A stretch of 64,000 nt of DNA from NCBI RefSeq assembly GCF_900112185.1, contig NZ_FOKP01000024.1, positions 1 to 64,000 of the forward strand. The letters run 5' to 3'. The stretch is from Allobosea sp. CRIB-10. GTDB taxonomy: Bacteria > Pseudomonadota > Alphaproteobacteria > Rhizobiales > Beijerinckiaceae. Made by a program: the position numbers and the translations under genes. Below the pieces are notes generated by a model. It searched no databases. It was not told where the DNA came from and was given only the letters and a program-made list of their open reading frames with translations. Below, piece after piece: positions 51,758 to 59,704 of this stretch (the first letter of the stretch is position 1; each line of letters starts with the position of its first letter).

Positions 51758-52167
51758 GGCCTGGCGCTCGACGGGCCTACGACCTCGCCGTCCTCCTTAG
51801 TGAAGCTCGCGACAGGATGGTCGAGCAGTTCGAGCACGCGTTCCGAAGGTCTACAAAGCCTGACGCCCCTGGCGGTCACGACGATCGGACGATTGATCAG
51901 GATGGGATGCGCCATCATCGCATCGACCAGTGCGTCGTCCGTGAGGTTTGTGTCATCGAGACCAAGCTCGGCATAAGGTGTCCCCTTCTCGCGCAGGATG
52001 TCGCGAGGCGTGAGTTTTATTGCCGCGAGCAAGCCAACGAGCGTCTCGCGGCTGGGCGGCGTCTTGAGATATTCGATCACGACCGGCTCTTCGCCGGATT
52101 GGCGGATCATCTCCAGGGTGTTTCGCGAGGTCCCGCAGGCCGGATTATGATAGATCGTGACGGTCAT
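51754..52167 (-). CDS. arsC: Glutaredoxin-type arsenate reductase ArsC
   Basis: A 137-residue reductase of the E. coli plasmid R773 class. Catalytic Cys11 lies in HNPACGTSRNTLEMI. Arg-containing HPILINRPIVVT and CRPSERVLELL correspond to the Arg residues that hold arsenate. It reduces As(V) to As(III) using glutathione and glutaredoxin. It is followed by arsH (4-bp overlap) and preceded by an arsR gene across 152 bp. Confidence 0.95.
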   Translation of the reverse strand: MTVTIYHNPACGTSRNTLEMIRQSGEEPVVIEYLKTPPSRETLVGLLAAIKLTPRDILREKGTPYAELGLDDTNLTDDALVDAMMAHPILINRPIVVTARGVRLCRPSERVLELLDHPVASFTKEDGEVVGPSSARP

Positions 52168-52319
52168 GATGAACCTTCCAGGTGATGACGGCGGATGACC
52201 CGCGGTAGCTGGGTCGCGCCCATGGCAACGGGCCCGAGCGCGCTTAGGCGCATCGGTGATGGTTGGATCGCGGTTGGGATGGACGCCCGGTCGGCGTCAG
52301 GGGGCGCGCAGGAGATGCA

Positions 52320-52667
52320 TCAGCACGTCTCCGAAACGCAGGACGGATTGGCCAGCGATAAGAGGTCGCCACAGATGGCGGTATTGCCGCCACAGCAATC
52401 CTCGGTGATGAAGCCGAGCAGCCCCCGCATGGCGTCGAAGCTTGCAGCATACAGGATACGCCGACCGTCGCGTCGCGAAGCCACGAGGCCAGATCGCTCC
52501 AGCGTCGACAGGTGGAAACTCATTCGAGTCGGCGGGATCTCGAGACGCTCCGCCAGCTCGCCTGACGGCATCCCGTCAGGCCCGGCCTTCACCAGCAGTC
52601 GGAAGGCCGCCAGTCGGTCGACATGCGCAAGAGCGGAGAGGGCTGCGACAGCTTGTTCATCGTTCAT
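52320..52667 (-). CDS. arsR: ArsR family repressor of the arsC-arsH-arsB operon
   Basis: A 115-residue winged-helix regulator starting at ATG 52667. The DNA-reading part is LEIPPTRMSFHLSTLERSGLV. A cysteine-rich C-terminus, EDCCGGNTAICGD and CVSETC, replaces the CVC motif in alpha3. CAATATTG is a small palindrome just before its start on the AT-rich promoter. The gap to arsC (152 bp) has no gene. Confidence 0.88.
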   Translation of the reverse strand: MNDEQAVAALSALAHVDRLAAFRLLVKAGPDGMPSGELAERLEIPPTRMSFHLSTLERSGLVASRRDGRRILYAASFDAMRGLLGFITEDCCGGNTAICGDLLSLANPSCVSETC

Positions 52668-52778
52668 GAAGTCAATATTGCAACTATCCTTGTAGAGTTC
52701 AAGTGTCAGGCTGCGCATTTTTGAGACGCGCCAGCGCCACCGTCGTCGAACAGAAGGCGCTCGGGCTTACGGCAAGGG

Positions 52779-53675
52779 TCAGGCCGCCTGAGCGAGCGAC
52801 TTTTCCGTCGCGCCGTCCATTCGGCCGATCGCCGCCAGCACGGGCTGCAGCTCGGCTAGCGACATTTGCTCGAAGGGAAGGTTGACGAAGGCAGTGACAC
52901 GAGCCGTCAGGTCGCGGTAGCTCTGGAGGAATGCGGCATGCTTGGCCGCTGCCGGCCCAGTCGCCCCTGCCGGATCGTCGAGCCCCCAGTGGACTCGCAG
53001 CGGCACACCGGGAAAGGCCGGACATGCGGCTTCCGACGCGTCGTCGCAAACCGTGATGACAAGATCGAGCTCGGGCGCGTTCGGGCCAAGGAATTCCTCC
53101 CAGGACTTCGAGCGCATGGCCGCGATGTCGTAGCCGAGATCGTCGAGAAGGCCGAGCGCGATTGGATGCGGCGCCTCCTGCGGGCGGCTCCCCGCCGAAA
53201 AGGCTTGGATCCGACCGACGCCTTCCCTGTTGAGGACGGCCTCGGCCATGATCGAGCGCGCCGAATTGCCGGTGCAGACGACGAGCACCCGCAGAGGACG
53301 ATCGCTGTCGACGTATTCGCGGCGCGCCGGAATCGCGGTCGTTTCGCTCGTGCAGGGCACAACGCCCTCAGTGCAGCAGGTGTCGGACAGGAAGGCCAGC
53401 AGGGCGTCAGCACGAGGGGCCTGGGCGGCGAAGATGATGTGGCGCCCCTCGCGCCGCGACGCCAGAAGCCCGACCTGCTCCAGCGCGCCGAGATGCGATG
53501 ACAGCGTGTTGTGCGCAACGGCGAGCAGCCGGCCGATATCGCCGGCCGCGAGGCCATGGGGCCGGTAGCGCATCAGAAGTCGAAAGATCTCCAGCCTCGT
53601 CGGCTGCGCGAGGGCACCCAGCAAGGCGACTGCGTCGGAGGATTCCAGCTTCGATGCTTCCGGCTTTTGCGTCAC
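52779..53675 (-). CDS. ArsR-ArsC fusion (regulator plus LMW-PTP-type arsenate reductase)
   Basis: A 298-residue two-domain protein. Residues 10-110 are an ArsR winged helix (TRLEIFRLLMRYRPHGL; HNTLSSHLGALEQVGLL) ending with DTCCTEGVVPC. Residues 128-270 are a low-molecular-weight phosphatase/arsenate reductase with the CTGNSAR loop (Cys134 to Arg140) and DLVITVCDDASEAACPAFPG. It overlaps the separate LMW-PTP-type arsC upstream by 4 bp. Fusions of this kind may sense and reduce arsenic in one polypeptide. Confidence 0.92.
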   Translation of the reverse strand: MTQKPEASKLESSDAVALLGALAQPTRLEIFRLLMRYRPHGLAAGDIGRLLAVAHNTLSSHLGALEQVGLLASRREGRHIIFAAQAPRADALLAFLSDTCCTEGVVPCTSETTAIPARREYVDSDRPLRVLVVCTGNSARSIMAEAVLNREGVGRIQAFSAGSRPQEAPHPIALGLLDDLGYDIAAMRSKSWEEFLGPNAPELDLVITVCDDASEAACPAFPGVPLRVHWGLDDPAGATGPAAAKHAAFLQSYRDLTARVTAFVNLPFEQMSLAELQPVLAAIGRMDGATEKSLAQAA

Positions 53676-54205
53676 GCCGCGTCTTCCTTTGGCCCGAGAT
53701 CACTTCGCCCCATGTCCTTCCCGATCGCGTCGAGCCGGTGCTGGAGGGCCATGCCTTGCAGCGTCGCCAACGGCAAGCTCGAGAAGATCGAGATGCGGTT
53801 GTTCAGCATGCGGTAGGCATCCGCGAAGGCGAGCGCCTGCTGGACGTCCTCGCCCTCGAAGGCGGCGGGATCGGGTAGTGTCCATAGCGCCGTCATCGGG
53901 TTGCCGGGCCAGGCTGGCGGCACCGCGTTGGCGGCGGTCTCCGACAGCGTGAACACGAAGTCCAGCTCCGGCGAGTCCTGCCCCGCGAATTCGTTCCAGC
54001 TCTTCGGCTGCAGTCCCGTCATGTCGTGGTTCAACGACTGAAGCAGTCGAACGACGAAGGGGCTGATTTCAGGCCGCGGCTGCGAGCCGGCACTGAAGAC
54101 GGTGAATTTGTCACCGGCAAGCCGGCGCATGATGGATTCCGCCATGATCGAGCGCGCGTGGTTGCCCTTGCAGACGAAGAGCACCTTGAGGGGAGCCGTT
54201 TCCAT
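53672..54205 (-). CDS. arsC: LMW-PTP-type arsenate reductase
   Basis: A 177-residue protein of the thioredoxin-coupled/LMW phosphatase arsenate reductase class. It has the CKGNHARS loop (Cys12 to Arg18), FSAGSQPRPEISP and DFVFTLSETAANAVPPAWPG. The usual later Cys pair is not obvious, so the reductant may differ from classical Staphylococcus ArsC. It is the first minus-strand gene beside the twin operators. Confidence 0.87.
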   Translation of the reverse strand: METAPLKVLFVCKGNHARSIMAESIMRRLAGDKFTVFSAGSQPRPEISPFVVRLLQSLNHDMTGLQPKSWNEFAGQDSPELDFVFTLSETAANAVPPAWPGNPMTALWTLPDPAAFEGEDVQQALAFADAYRMLNNRISIFSSLPLATLQGMALQHRLDAIGKDMGRSDLGPKEDAA

Positions 54206-54217
54206 GATCGTATCTCG

Positions 54218-54241
54218 TTATGTCGGTTGATGTCGACATAA
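54218..54241. promoter_or_regulatory. ArsR-type operator 1
   Basis: TTATGTCG (54218-54225), 8 bp, CGACATAA (54234-54241): a perfect dyad 12 bp upstream of the LMW-PTP arsC start. The same half-sites and spacing recur 38 bp to the right. Confidence 0.65.
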
Positions 54242-54255
54242 ATGCTGCATCATCA

Positions 54256-54279
54256 ATATGTCGGAGTCAATCGACATAT
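54256..54279. promoter_or_regulatory. ArsR-type operator 2
   Basis: ATATGTCG (54256-54263), 8 bp, CGACATAT (54272-54279): a perfect dyad with the same core TATGTCG-N8-CGACATA as operator 1. The pair lies between divergent arsC and gapdh-arsJ genes and could repress both. Confidence 0.65.
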
Positions 54280-54339
54280 TGACATATTGCCGTCATCCGG
54301 GTGAAGGAGCGTTCGGGATCACCGAACGGAGCAGGGATC

Positions 54340-55383
54340 ATGCGGGTCGGAATCAACGGCATGGGGCGGATCGGGCGCCTGGCGCTGAGGGCGGCGCTCG
54401 GCGCGGCCGATCGGCAGGGCGATGATCCGCGCGCAGGCAACCGGCTCGACGTCGTGCATCTCAACGAGATCAAGGGCGGGGCGACGGCTACCGCCCACCT
54501 GCTCGAATTCGACAGTATGCAGGGACGGTGGCGCGCGGAAATCGGCCCCGAGGGAGAAGGCGCGATCCGGATCGACGAGCGCCGGATGGGCTTCTCCGCC
54601 CTGGCCGCGCCTGAGGATATCCCGTGGGCCGATCTCGGCGTCGATGTCGTGCTGGAATGCACCGGCAAGTTCCTCACGCCGGCGGCGATCGAGGGCCATC
54701 TGAAGCGCGGCGCCAAGCGCGTGATCGTGGCCGCTCCGGTGAAGGACGCATCGGTGCTCAACGTGGTCGTGGGCATCAACGAGCACCTCTACGACCCGGC
54801 CTCGCATCCAATCGTCACTGCCGCCTCCTGCACGACCAACTGCCTCGCCCCGGTGGTGAAGGTCGTGCACGAGAACCTGCGGATCCGGCACGGCCAGATC
54901 ACCACGATCCACGACCCGACCAACACCAACGTGGTCGTCGACGCCCCCCACAAGGACCTGCGCCGGGCCCGTTCCGCGATGCTTTCGCTGCAGCCGACGA
55001 CGACGGGCAGCGCGACAGCGATCGCCCTGATCTACCCGGAGCTCAAAGGCAAGCTCGACGGCCACGCCGTGCGCGCGCCTGTGCTCAACGCCTCGCTTAC
55101 GGACTGCGTCTTCGAGCTGGAGCGACCGACGACGGCCGCCGAGGTCAACGCGCTGTTCGAGGCGGCAGCCAAGGGGCCGCTCGCCGGCATCCTGGGCTTC
55201 GAGGCCCGGCCGCTCGTCTCGATCGACTACCAGCGCGACACGCGCTCCGCGATCGTCGACGGGCTCTCGACGCTCGTCACCGACGGGACGATGCTGAAGG
55301 TCTACGCCTGGTACGACAACGAGATGGGCTATGCCTGCCGGATGGTCGATCTCGCCTGCCATCTCGAGCAGGCCGGGGTTTGA
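54340..55383 (+). CDS. ArsJ-associated glyceraldehyde-3-phosphate dehydrogenase
   Basis: A 347-residue GAPDH starting at ATG 54340 (MRVGINGMGRIGRL). A GTG at 54301 is open but less likely. The NAD-binding site is GINGMGRIGRL and the active site is ASCTTNCLAPV with HDPTNTNVVVDAPHKDLRRA. In arsenate operons this enzyme uses arsenate in place of phosphate to make 1-arseno-3-phosphoglycerate, which ArsJ exports. ArsJ is encoded 4 bp downstream, so this role is well supported. Confidence 0.92.
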   Translation: MRVGINGMGRIGRLALRAALGAADRQGDDPRAGNRLDVVHLNEIKGGATATAHLLEFDSMQGRWRAEIGPEGEGAIRIDERRMGFSALAAPEDIPWADLGVDVVLECTGKFLTPAAIEGHLKRGAKRVIVAAPVKDASVLNVVVGINEHLYDPASHPIVTAASCTTNCLAPVVKVVHENLRIRHGQITTIHDPTNTNVVVDAPHKDLRRARSAMLSLQPTTTGSATAIALIYPELKGKLDGHAVRAPVLNASLTDCVFELERPTTAAEVNALFEAAAKGPLAGILGFEARPLVSIDYQRDTRSAIVDGLSTLVTDGTMLKVYAWYDNEMGYACRMVDLACHLEQAGV

Positions 55384-55387
55384 TCCC

Positions 55388-56644
55388 GTGACCGAAGGCT
55401 CGCGCAACTACGCCATCGTCACCGCGGCCTATTGGGGCTTCACCCTGACCGACGGCGCGCTGCGCATGCTCGTGCTGCTGCACTTCTTCCGGCTGGGCTA
55501 TTCGCCCTTCACGCTCGCCTTCATGTTTCTGCTCTACGAGGCGGCCGGCATCGCCGCCAATCTGATCGGCGGCTGGCTCGCGGCGCGATATGGCATCACG
55601 CGTATGCTGACGGTGGGGCTCTCCACGCAAATCGTCGGCTTTCTCCTGCTCTCGGGCTTGTCTCCGGACTGGACGGCGGCCGCTTCGGTCGCCTGGGTCG
55701 TCATGGCTCAAGGCATCTGCGGCGTCGCCAAGGACCTGACCAAGACCGCCTCGAAGTCGGCGATCAAGGTGGCCGAAGCGGCCGCGAAGGCCGAGGACGC
55801 AGAAGGCCGGCTGTTCCGCTGGGTCGCCTGGTTCACCGGCTCGAAGAACGCGATGAAGGGCATCGGCTTCTTCCTCGGCGGGCTGCTGCTGGAGGCTCTC
55901 GGGTTCAAGGGGGCATTGTGGGCGATGGCCGCTATGCTCGCACTCGTCCTGCTCGGGGTGGTCACCTCGCTGCCGGCGATGATGGGAAAGGCCAAGGCCA
56001 GCAAGAGCGCCCGCGAACTCTTCGCCAAGAACCGCGCGGTAAACCTGCTGGCGATCGCGCGCGTCGCGCTGTTCGGGGCGCGGGATGTCTGGTTCGTCGT
56101 CGGCGTCCCCGTCTTTCTTTACGCCACTGGCTGGACCTTCACGATGGTCGGCACGTTTCTGGCGCTCTGGACCATCGGCTACGGGCTGGTTCAGGCAGCT
56201 GCGCCAGCCTTCATCCGCCGCAGTAGCGACGGGCTATCGAGTGAGGTCCCGGCAGCCCGAATCTGGTCGCTTGGGCTGGCATTCATCCCCTTCACCATCG
56301 CGGCGCTTCTCGCCAGTGGGGCCGGTCTGCGGCCCGACCTCGTCCTTGTCGCGGGCCTAAGCCTGTTCGGGTTCGCCTTCGCGGTGAACTCCTCCGTCCA
56401 CTCCTACCTGATTCTCGCGTATGCCGGCTCGGAAAAGTCGGCCGAAGACGTCGGCTTCTACTACGCCGCCAATGCGCTGGGCCGCTTCACCGGCACCCTG
56501 CTCTCGGGGCTGCTCTATCAGGCGGGAGGGCTATATGCGTGCCTGATCGGGTCCGGGGTAATGTTGGGAGCGTGCTTCATCGCGACGATGGCGCTGCCGG
56601 GGCGCAAAGAGCAATATGCACTCCGGGACCAAGTCCACCTCTAG
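55388..56644 (+). CDS. arsJ: Organoarsenical efflux MFS transporter ArsJ
   Basis: A 418-residue MFS protein starting at GTG 55388 (TEGSRNYAIVTAAYWGFTL). ArsJ features are GALRMLVLLHFFRLGYSPF, KDLTKTASKSAIK and LFRWVAWFTGSKNAMKG. It exports 1-arseno-3-phosphoglycerate, which hydrolyses outside to arsenate, giving a reduction-free resistance route. The upstream GAPDH is its partner. Its end overlaps the TauE gene end by 4 bp. Confidence 0.93.
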   Translation: MTEGSRNYAIVTAAYWGFTLTDGALRMLVLLHFFRLGYSPFTLAFMFLLYEAAGIAANLIGGWLAARYGITRMLTVGLSTQIVGFLLLSGLSPDWTAAASVAWVVMAQGICGVAKDLTKTASKSAIKVAEAAAKAEDAEGRLFRWVAWFTGSKNAMKGIGFFLGGLLLEALGFKGALWAMAAMLALVLLGVVTSLPAMMGKAKASKSARELFAKNRAVNLLAIARVALFGARDVWFVVGVPVFLYATGWTFTMVGTFLALWTIGYGLVQAAAPAFIRRSSDGLSSEVPAARIWSLGLAFIPFTIAALLASGAGLRPDLVLVAGLSLFGFAFAVNSSVHSYLILAYAGSEKSAEDVGFYYAANALGRFTGTLLSGLLYQAGGLYACLIGSGVMLGACFIATMALPGRKEQYALRDQVHL

Positions 56645-57441
56645 TGGCGCCAGATCTTGACTGCAGACACCAGCAGGATGATGGCGAGGACCGGCAACAG
56701 GACTTCATTGGAAACCAGCCCCAGCAGTTGCGCCCCGATGAACGCGCCAAGGATCGACCCGGCCGCCATCACCATGACGAAACCGCGGTTGGTCGAAAGC
56801 GCGGCGAAGCTGCGGTCTGAACTATAGCGCGCGAAACCGACCAGCATGGTCGGGAGGCTGACGACAAGCGAAAGGCTACCTGCCAACTTGATGTCGGCAC
56901 CGTAGAGCAGCACCAGTGTGGGGATCAGCAATTCACCCCCCGCAACGCCCAGGAGCGATGCGACGACCCCGATGGCGAAGCCTGCCGCAACACCGGCGAC
57001 GAGGAGTGCGACACCGGTCAGCGCGGGTTCGCGCCCGTCGGTCCCGTGCCCCAATACGAGCGTCAACGCGACCCCGACTAGCAGGACTGCGATGACCCGG
57101 TAGAGGGTTGGCGTCGATAGTCGCGTTGCCCAACCTGCGCCGGTCCAAGCGCCCACGAGGCTGCCTGCAAGTAGGTTTAGAACCACCGGCCATGATCCGG
57201 TGATGTCCGCCAGGGACACAACAGAACTGCGGAAGGGGAGCGCGGCTGCGACGACGACCAGACTGGTTGCCTTGTTTAAGATAACCGCTTCCAGCCCCGC
57301 AAAGCCGAACACCGCAATCAGCAGCGGGAGGCGAAACTCCGCTCCGCCGAGCCCGATCAGACCGCCGACGCAACCGATCAAGGCTCCGCCGACGAAAGCG
57401 TAAGAGGCCTTACGGCCACTCGGCGCCGAGATTTCCGTCAT
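56641..57441 (-). CDS. TauE/SafE family permease under a ModE-like operator
   Basis: A 266-residue permease starting at ATG 57441 with about eight hydrophobic segments. It has paired TauE/SafE motifs GGLIGLGGAEFRLPLL and VASLLGVAGGELLIPTL. Family members move sulfite, sulfonates and other oxyanions. The upstream 40-bp inverted repeat has the form of a ModE site, and a ModE-type gene lies just beyond. A molybdate-responsive oxyanion transporter is therefore the likeliest reading; direction and substrate are unknown. Confidence 0.85.
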   Translation of the reverse strand: MTEISAPSGRKASYAFVGGALIGCVGGLIGLGGAEFRLPLLIAVFGFAGLEAVILNKATSLVVVAAALPFRSSVVSLADITGSWPVVLNLLAGSLVGAWTGAGWATRLSTPTLYRVIAVLLVGVALTLVLGHGTDGREPALTGVALLVAGVAAGFAIGVVASLLGVAGGELLIPTLVLLYGADIKLAGSLSLVVSLPTMLVGFARYSSDRSFAALSTNRGFVMVMAAGSILGAFIGAQLLGLVSNEVLLPVLAIILLVSAVKIWRH

Positions 57442-57450
57442 GGGTGGGCA

Positions 57451-57490
57451 GCCTCTATCGATATAGCGCAATGGCTATATCGATAGAGGC
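57451..57490. promoter_or_regulatory. ModE-type operator
   Basis: A perfect inverted repeat with 17-bp arms (57451-57467 and 57474-57490) and a 6-bp centre GCAATG. The core TATCGATATAG...CTATATCGATA resembles the ATCG-TATATA half-sites known for E. coli ModE. It is 10 bp upstream of the TauE-type gene start. Confidence 0.8.
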
Positions 57491-57516
57491 TCTAATGCGA
57501 CAGGTGTCAACGGGTT

Positions 57517-57879
57517 TCAGTCGTTTGCTTGAGGTGAAGTCGCCAGTGCCGTGATGCGTTCCAGGTCCTGCGCCGTAGCGTCGAGGGCTGCCCGTTCCAT
57601 GTGGCGATAGAGGGCGAGAACCTCAGCGCCGGTTGGAGTCAACTTCGCGCCCCCGCCTGCCTTGCCTCCCTTTGTCGAAACGATGAGAGGCTCGACGAAA
57701 GACGTGTTGAGCGTATCAATCAGGTACCAAGCGCGCTTATAGCTCATGCCCATCGCGCGCCCGGCAGCGGCGATTGAGCCCGTTTCCGACACCCCTTGAA
57801 GGAGCGCGGCCTTTCCAGGCCCGAATAGCGTTTCGGATGTAAGGCTCAGGCGAAGGTTGAGATGAGGATAGACTCGCAT
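57517..57879 (-). CDS. modE: ModE-type regulator lacking the molybdate-binding domains
   Basis: A 120-residue protein matching only the N-terminal winged-helix domain of ModE: LFGPGKAALLQGVSETGSIAAAGRAMGMSYKRAWYLIDTLN (about residues 19-59) followed by GGGAKLTPTGAEVLALYR. The C-terminal Mop domains that sense molybdate are absent, as in single-domain relatives. It is followed by its likely operator and the TauE-type gene. How it would sense metal is unknown. Confidence 0.87.
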   Translation of the reverse strand: MRVYPHLNLRLSLTSETLFGPGKAALLQGVSETGSIAAAGRAMGMSYKRAWYLIDTLNTSFVEPLIVSTKGGKAGGGAKLTPTGAEVLALYRHMERAALDATAQDLERITALATSPQAND

Positions 57880-57961
57880 CCTCCCAACCTGCCGGTTACC
57901 GCAAATCGACTCAAGCGCGCCGCTGCAGCCCTAGCGCCTTCGGCCTCCAGCGCGCGAGCAG

Positions 57962-58348
57962 CTACGAGCCTTTCTTTCCGTCCGCCGCGAACTGCTTGAG
58001 GAAGGCCGTCAGGTCCTTGATCTCCTGCTCGCTCTTGATCCCGGCGAAGACCATCTTGGTGCCGGGGATCTTGGCCTTGGGATCCTTGATGTAGTCCCCG
58101 AAGACAGCCTCATCCCAGGTAATGCCGGAGTTCTTGTTGGCCGCCGAGTAGCTGTACCCCTCTACCGCGCCGGAGTGCCGCCCGATCAGGCCGTTGAGCT
58201 GCGGCCCGACGCCGTTCTTGGCGGTCTCGCCGACCTGATGGCACGCTCGGCACTTGTTCCAGGATCTTTCGCCGGCTGAGATGTCCTGTGCGATGGCACC
58301 GGTCGCCGAAACGGCGGCGAAGGCAAGTGCAGGCCAGACGGATTTCAT
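57962..58348 (-). CDS. Cytochrome c of the arsenite oxidase operon
   Basis: A 128-residue exported class I cytochrome starting at ATG 58348 (ATG 58366 is alternative). Signal peptide: MKSVWPALAFAAVSATGAIA. Haem site: CRACHQ. Met ligand: IPGTKMVFAG. It is strongly similar to the SorAB-associated cytochrome at 22863-23255. In aio operons this protein accepts electrons from AioBA. It is the last gene of the operon, 26 bp after moeA. Confidence 0.92.
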   Translation of the reverse strand: MKSVWPALAFAAVSATGAIAQDISAGERSWNKCRACHQVGETAKNGVGPQLNGLIGRHSGAVEGYSYSAANKNSGITWDEAVFGDYIKDPKAKIPGTKMVFAGIKSEQEIKDLTAFLKQFAADGKKGS

Positions 58349-58374
58349 ATCTTCGATGCTCCCCATGGGCTGGA

Positions 58375-59634
58375 TCAGACGACAAAGCCGTCGCGGAAAG
58401 GGTGGAAGAGGACCGTATCGCCCGGCAGGACGCCGGCATTGTCCGTCGCGATCTCGGCAAGTCCGTCGGCTTGGACGAGCGGTCTCAGCCGAGCCGACCC
58501 GCCGCGCCCGAGAATTTCGACGCCACCGTCCTCCGACAGACGGGCGGGCGCGAATTCGGCGCGTCCTGGACGGCGGTCGAAGTGGGATCGGCTCGTCATC
58601 GGGCAGCCCAGGCGTTGTCTCGGAGCCCGGCCTTCCAGGGCGCTCACCATGGCGTGGCCGAGGATGAGCCAGGACACCAGGCTAGATACGGGGTTGCCCG
58701 GCAGACCGAGATAGGCCGCCGCCCCGATCGCGCCGACGACCGCGGGCTTTCCCGGCTTCAGCGCGATCTTGAGCGTCTCGCCCCGGCCTCCTGCCCGATC
58801 GAGAGCGGACAGCGCGTGATCCTCCTCGCCGGCCGATGCGCCGCCGCTGGTGAGAACGAGATCCACCCTCCCGGCGAGTTCCCTCATGCGGGCGGCGAGC
58901 CGCTCCGCATCGTCGGGCACCCAGCCGCCGTCGATCGCGATCAGCCCCGCCTGGGCGATCAGCGCGAGCAGCATCGGCCTGTTGGAATCGTAGATCGCGG
59001 CGGCTCCGAGGCCGGCGCCGGCTTGTCTCAGCTCGTCGCCGGTCGAGATCACGGCGACGCGCGCACGGACAAGCACGCCGACGCGCGCGATTCCCTGCGC
59101 CGCCAGCAATGCGATGTGACGGGCGTCGAGCCGCTCGCCGGTACCGAAGAGCGGCTCGAACGGCTCGATGTCCTCGCCGCGATACCGCACGTTGTCGCCG
59201 GCTCTGATCGGCCGGCGAAGGATGATCGCGCTGCCCTCGCGCTCGACATGCTCCTGCATGATGACGGCATCGGCGCCCTCAGGCAGCGGGGCTCCGGTGA
59301 AGAGCCGTGAAGCCTTCCCCTGTCCCAGGCGCTTCCCGACCGAGCCGGCGGCGATCCGTTCGACGACCTCCAGACGTGCGCCGGAATGGATGCCGTCGCC
59401 TGCGGCAAGGGCATAGCCGTCCATGGCGGATTGCGAAAAGGGCGGCATGGCCAACTCGGCCGCGACCGGCGCCGCCAACGTACGGCCGAGGGCCTCGAAG
59501 ACAGACACCGTTTCGGCCGCTCGCAACGGCGTGGCATAGGACGCCGCACGCCTGCAGGCGTCCGGAACCGGTAGAAGGGCCTTTTGGCGCCCCATGTCTT
59601 GCTCGGGAGCGCGCGAGGCAATCGTGATCGTCAT
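58375..59634 (-). CDS. moeA: Molybdopterin molybdenumtransferase MoeA
   Basis: A 419-residue enzyme that inserts molybdate into adenylated molybdopterin. Signatures: MPPFSQSAMDGYAL, FTGAPLPEGADAVIMQEHV, VISTGDEL, DLVLTSGGASAGEEDHAL and LGLPGNPVSSLVSW. It follows aioA, as in several alphaproteobacterial aio operons where it is called chlE or moeA. It probably serves local maturation of the arsenite oxidase cofactor. Confidence 0.95.
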   Translation of the reverse strand: MTITIASRAPEQDMGRQKALLPVPDACRRAASYATPLRAAETVSVFEALGRTLAAPVAAELAMPPFSQSAMDGYALAAGDGIHSGARLEVVERIAAGSVGKRLGQGKASRLFTGAPLPEGADAVIMQEHVEREGSAIILRRPIRAGDNVRYRGEDIEPFEPLFGTGERLDARHIALLAAQGIARVGVLVRARVAVISTGDELRQAGAGLGAAAIYDSNRPMLLALIAQAGLIAIDGGWVPDDAERLAARMRELAGRVDLVLTSGGASAGEEDHALSALDRAGGRGETLKIALKPGKPAVVGAIGAAAYLGLPGNPVSSLVSWLILGHAMVSALEGRAPRQRLGCPMTSRSHFDRRPGRAEFAPARLSEDGGVEILGRGGSARLRPLVQADGLAEIATDNAGVLPGDTVLFHPFRDGFVV

Positions 59635-59668
59635 CGATGGGCCTGTCGGGCTGGGAGCGGGATGGACG

Positions 59669-59692
59669 CGGCCGCTCGCATGCGAGCGGCCG
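59669..59692 (-). terminator. Perfect 24-bp palindrome between aioA and moeA
   Basis: CGGCCGCTCGCA followed by its exact reverse complement can fold into a 10-bp stem with a CATG loop. It lies 35 bp before moeA and 13 bp past the aioA stop. No T-tract is seen, so it is more likely an attenuator or mRNA-stabilising hairpin lowering moeA-cytC relative to aioBA. Confidence 0.55.
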
Positions 59693-59704
59693 TCGCGTGG
59701 CCGG

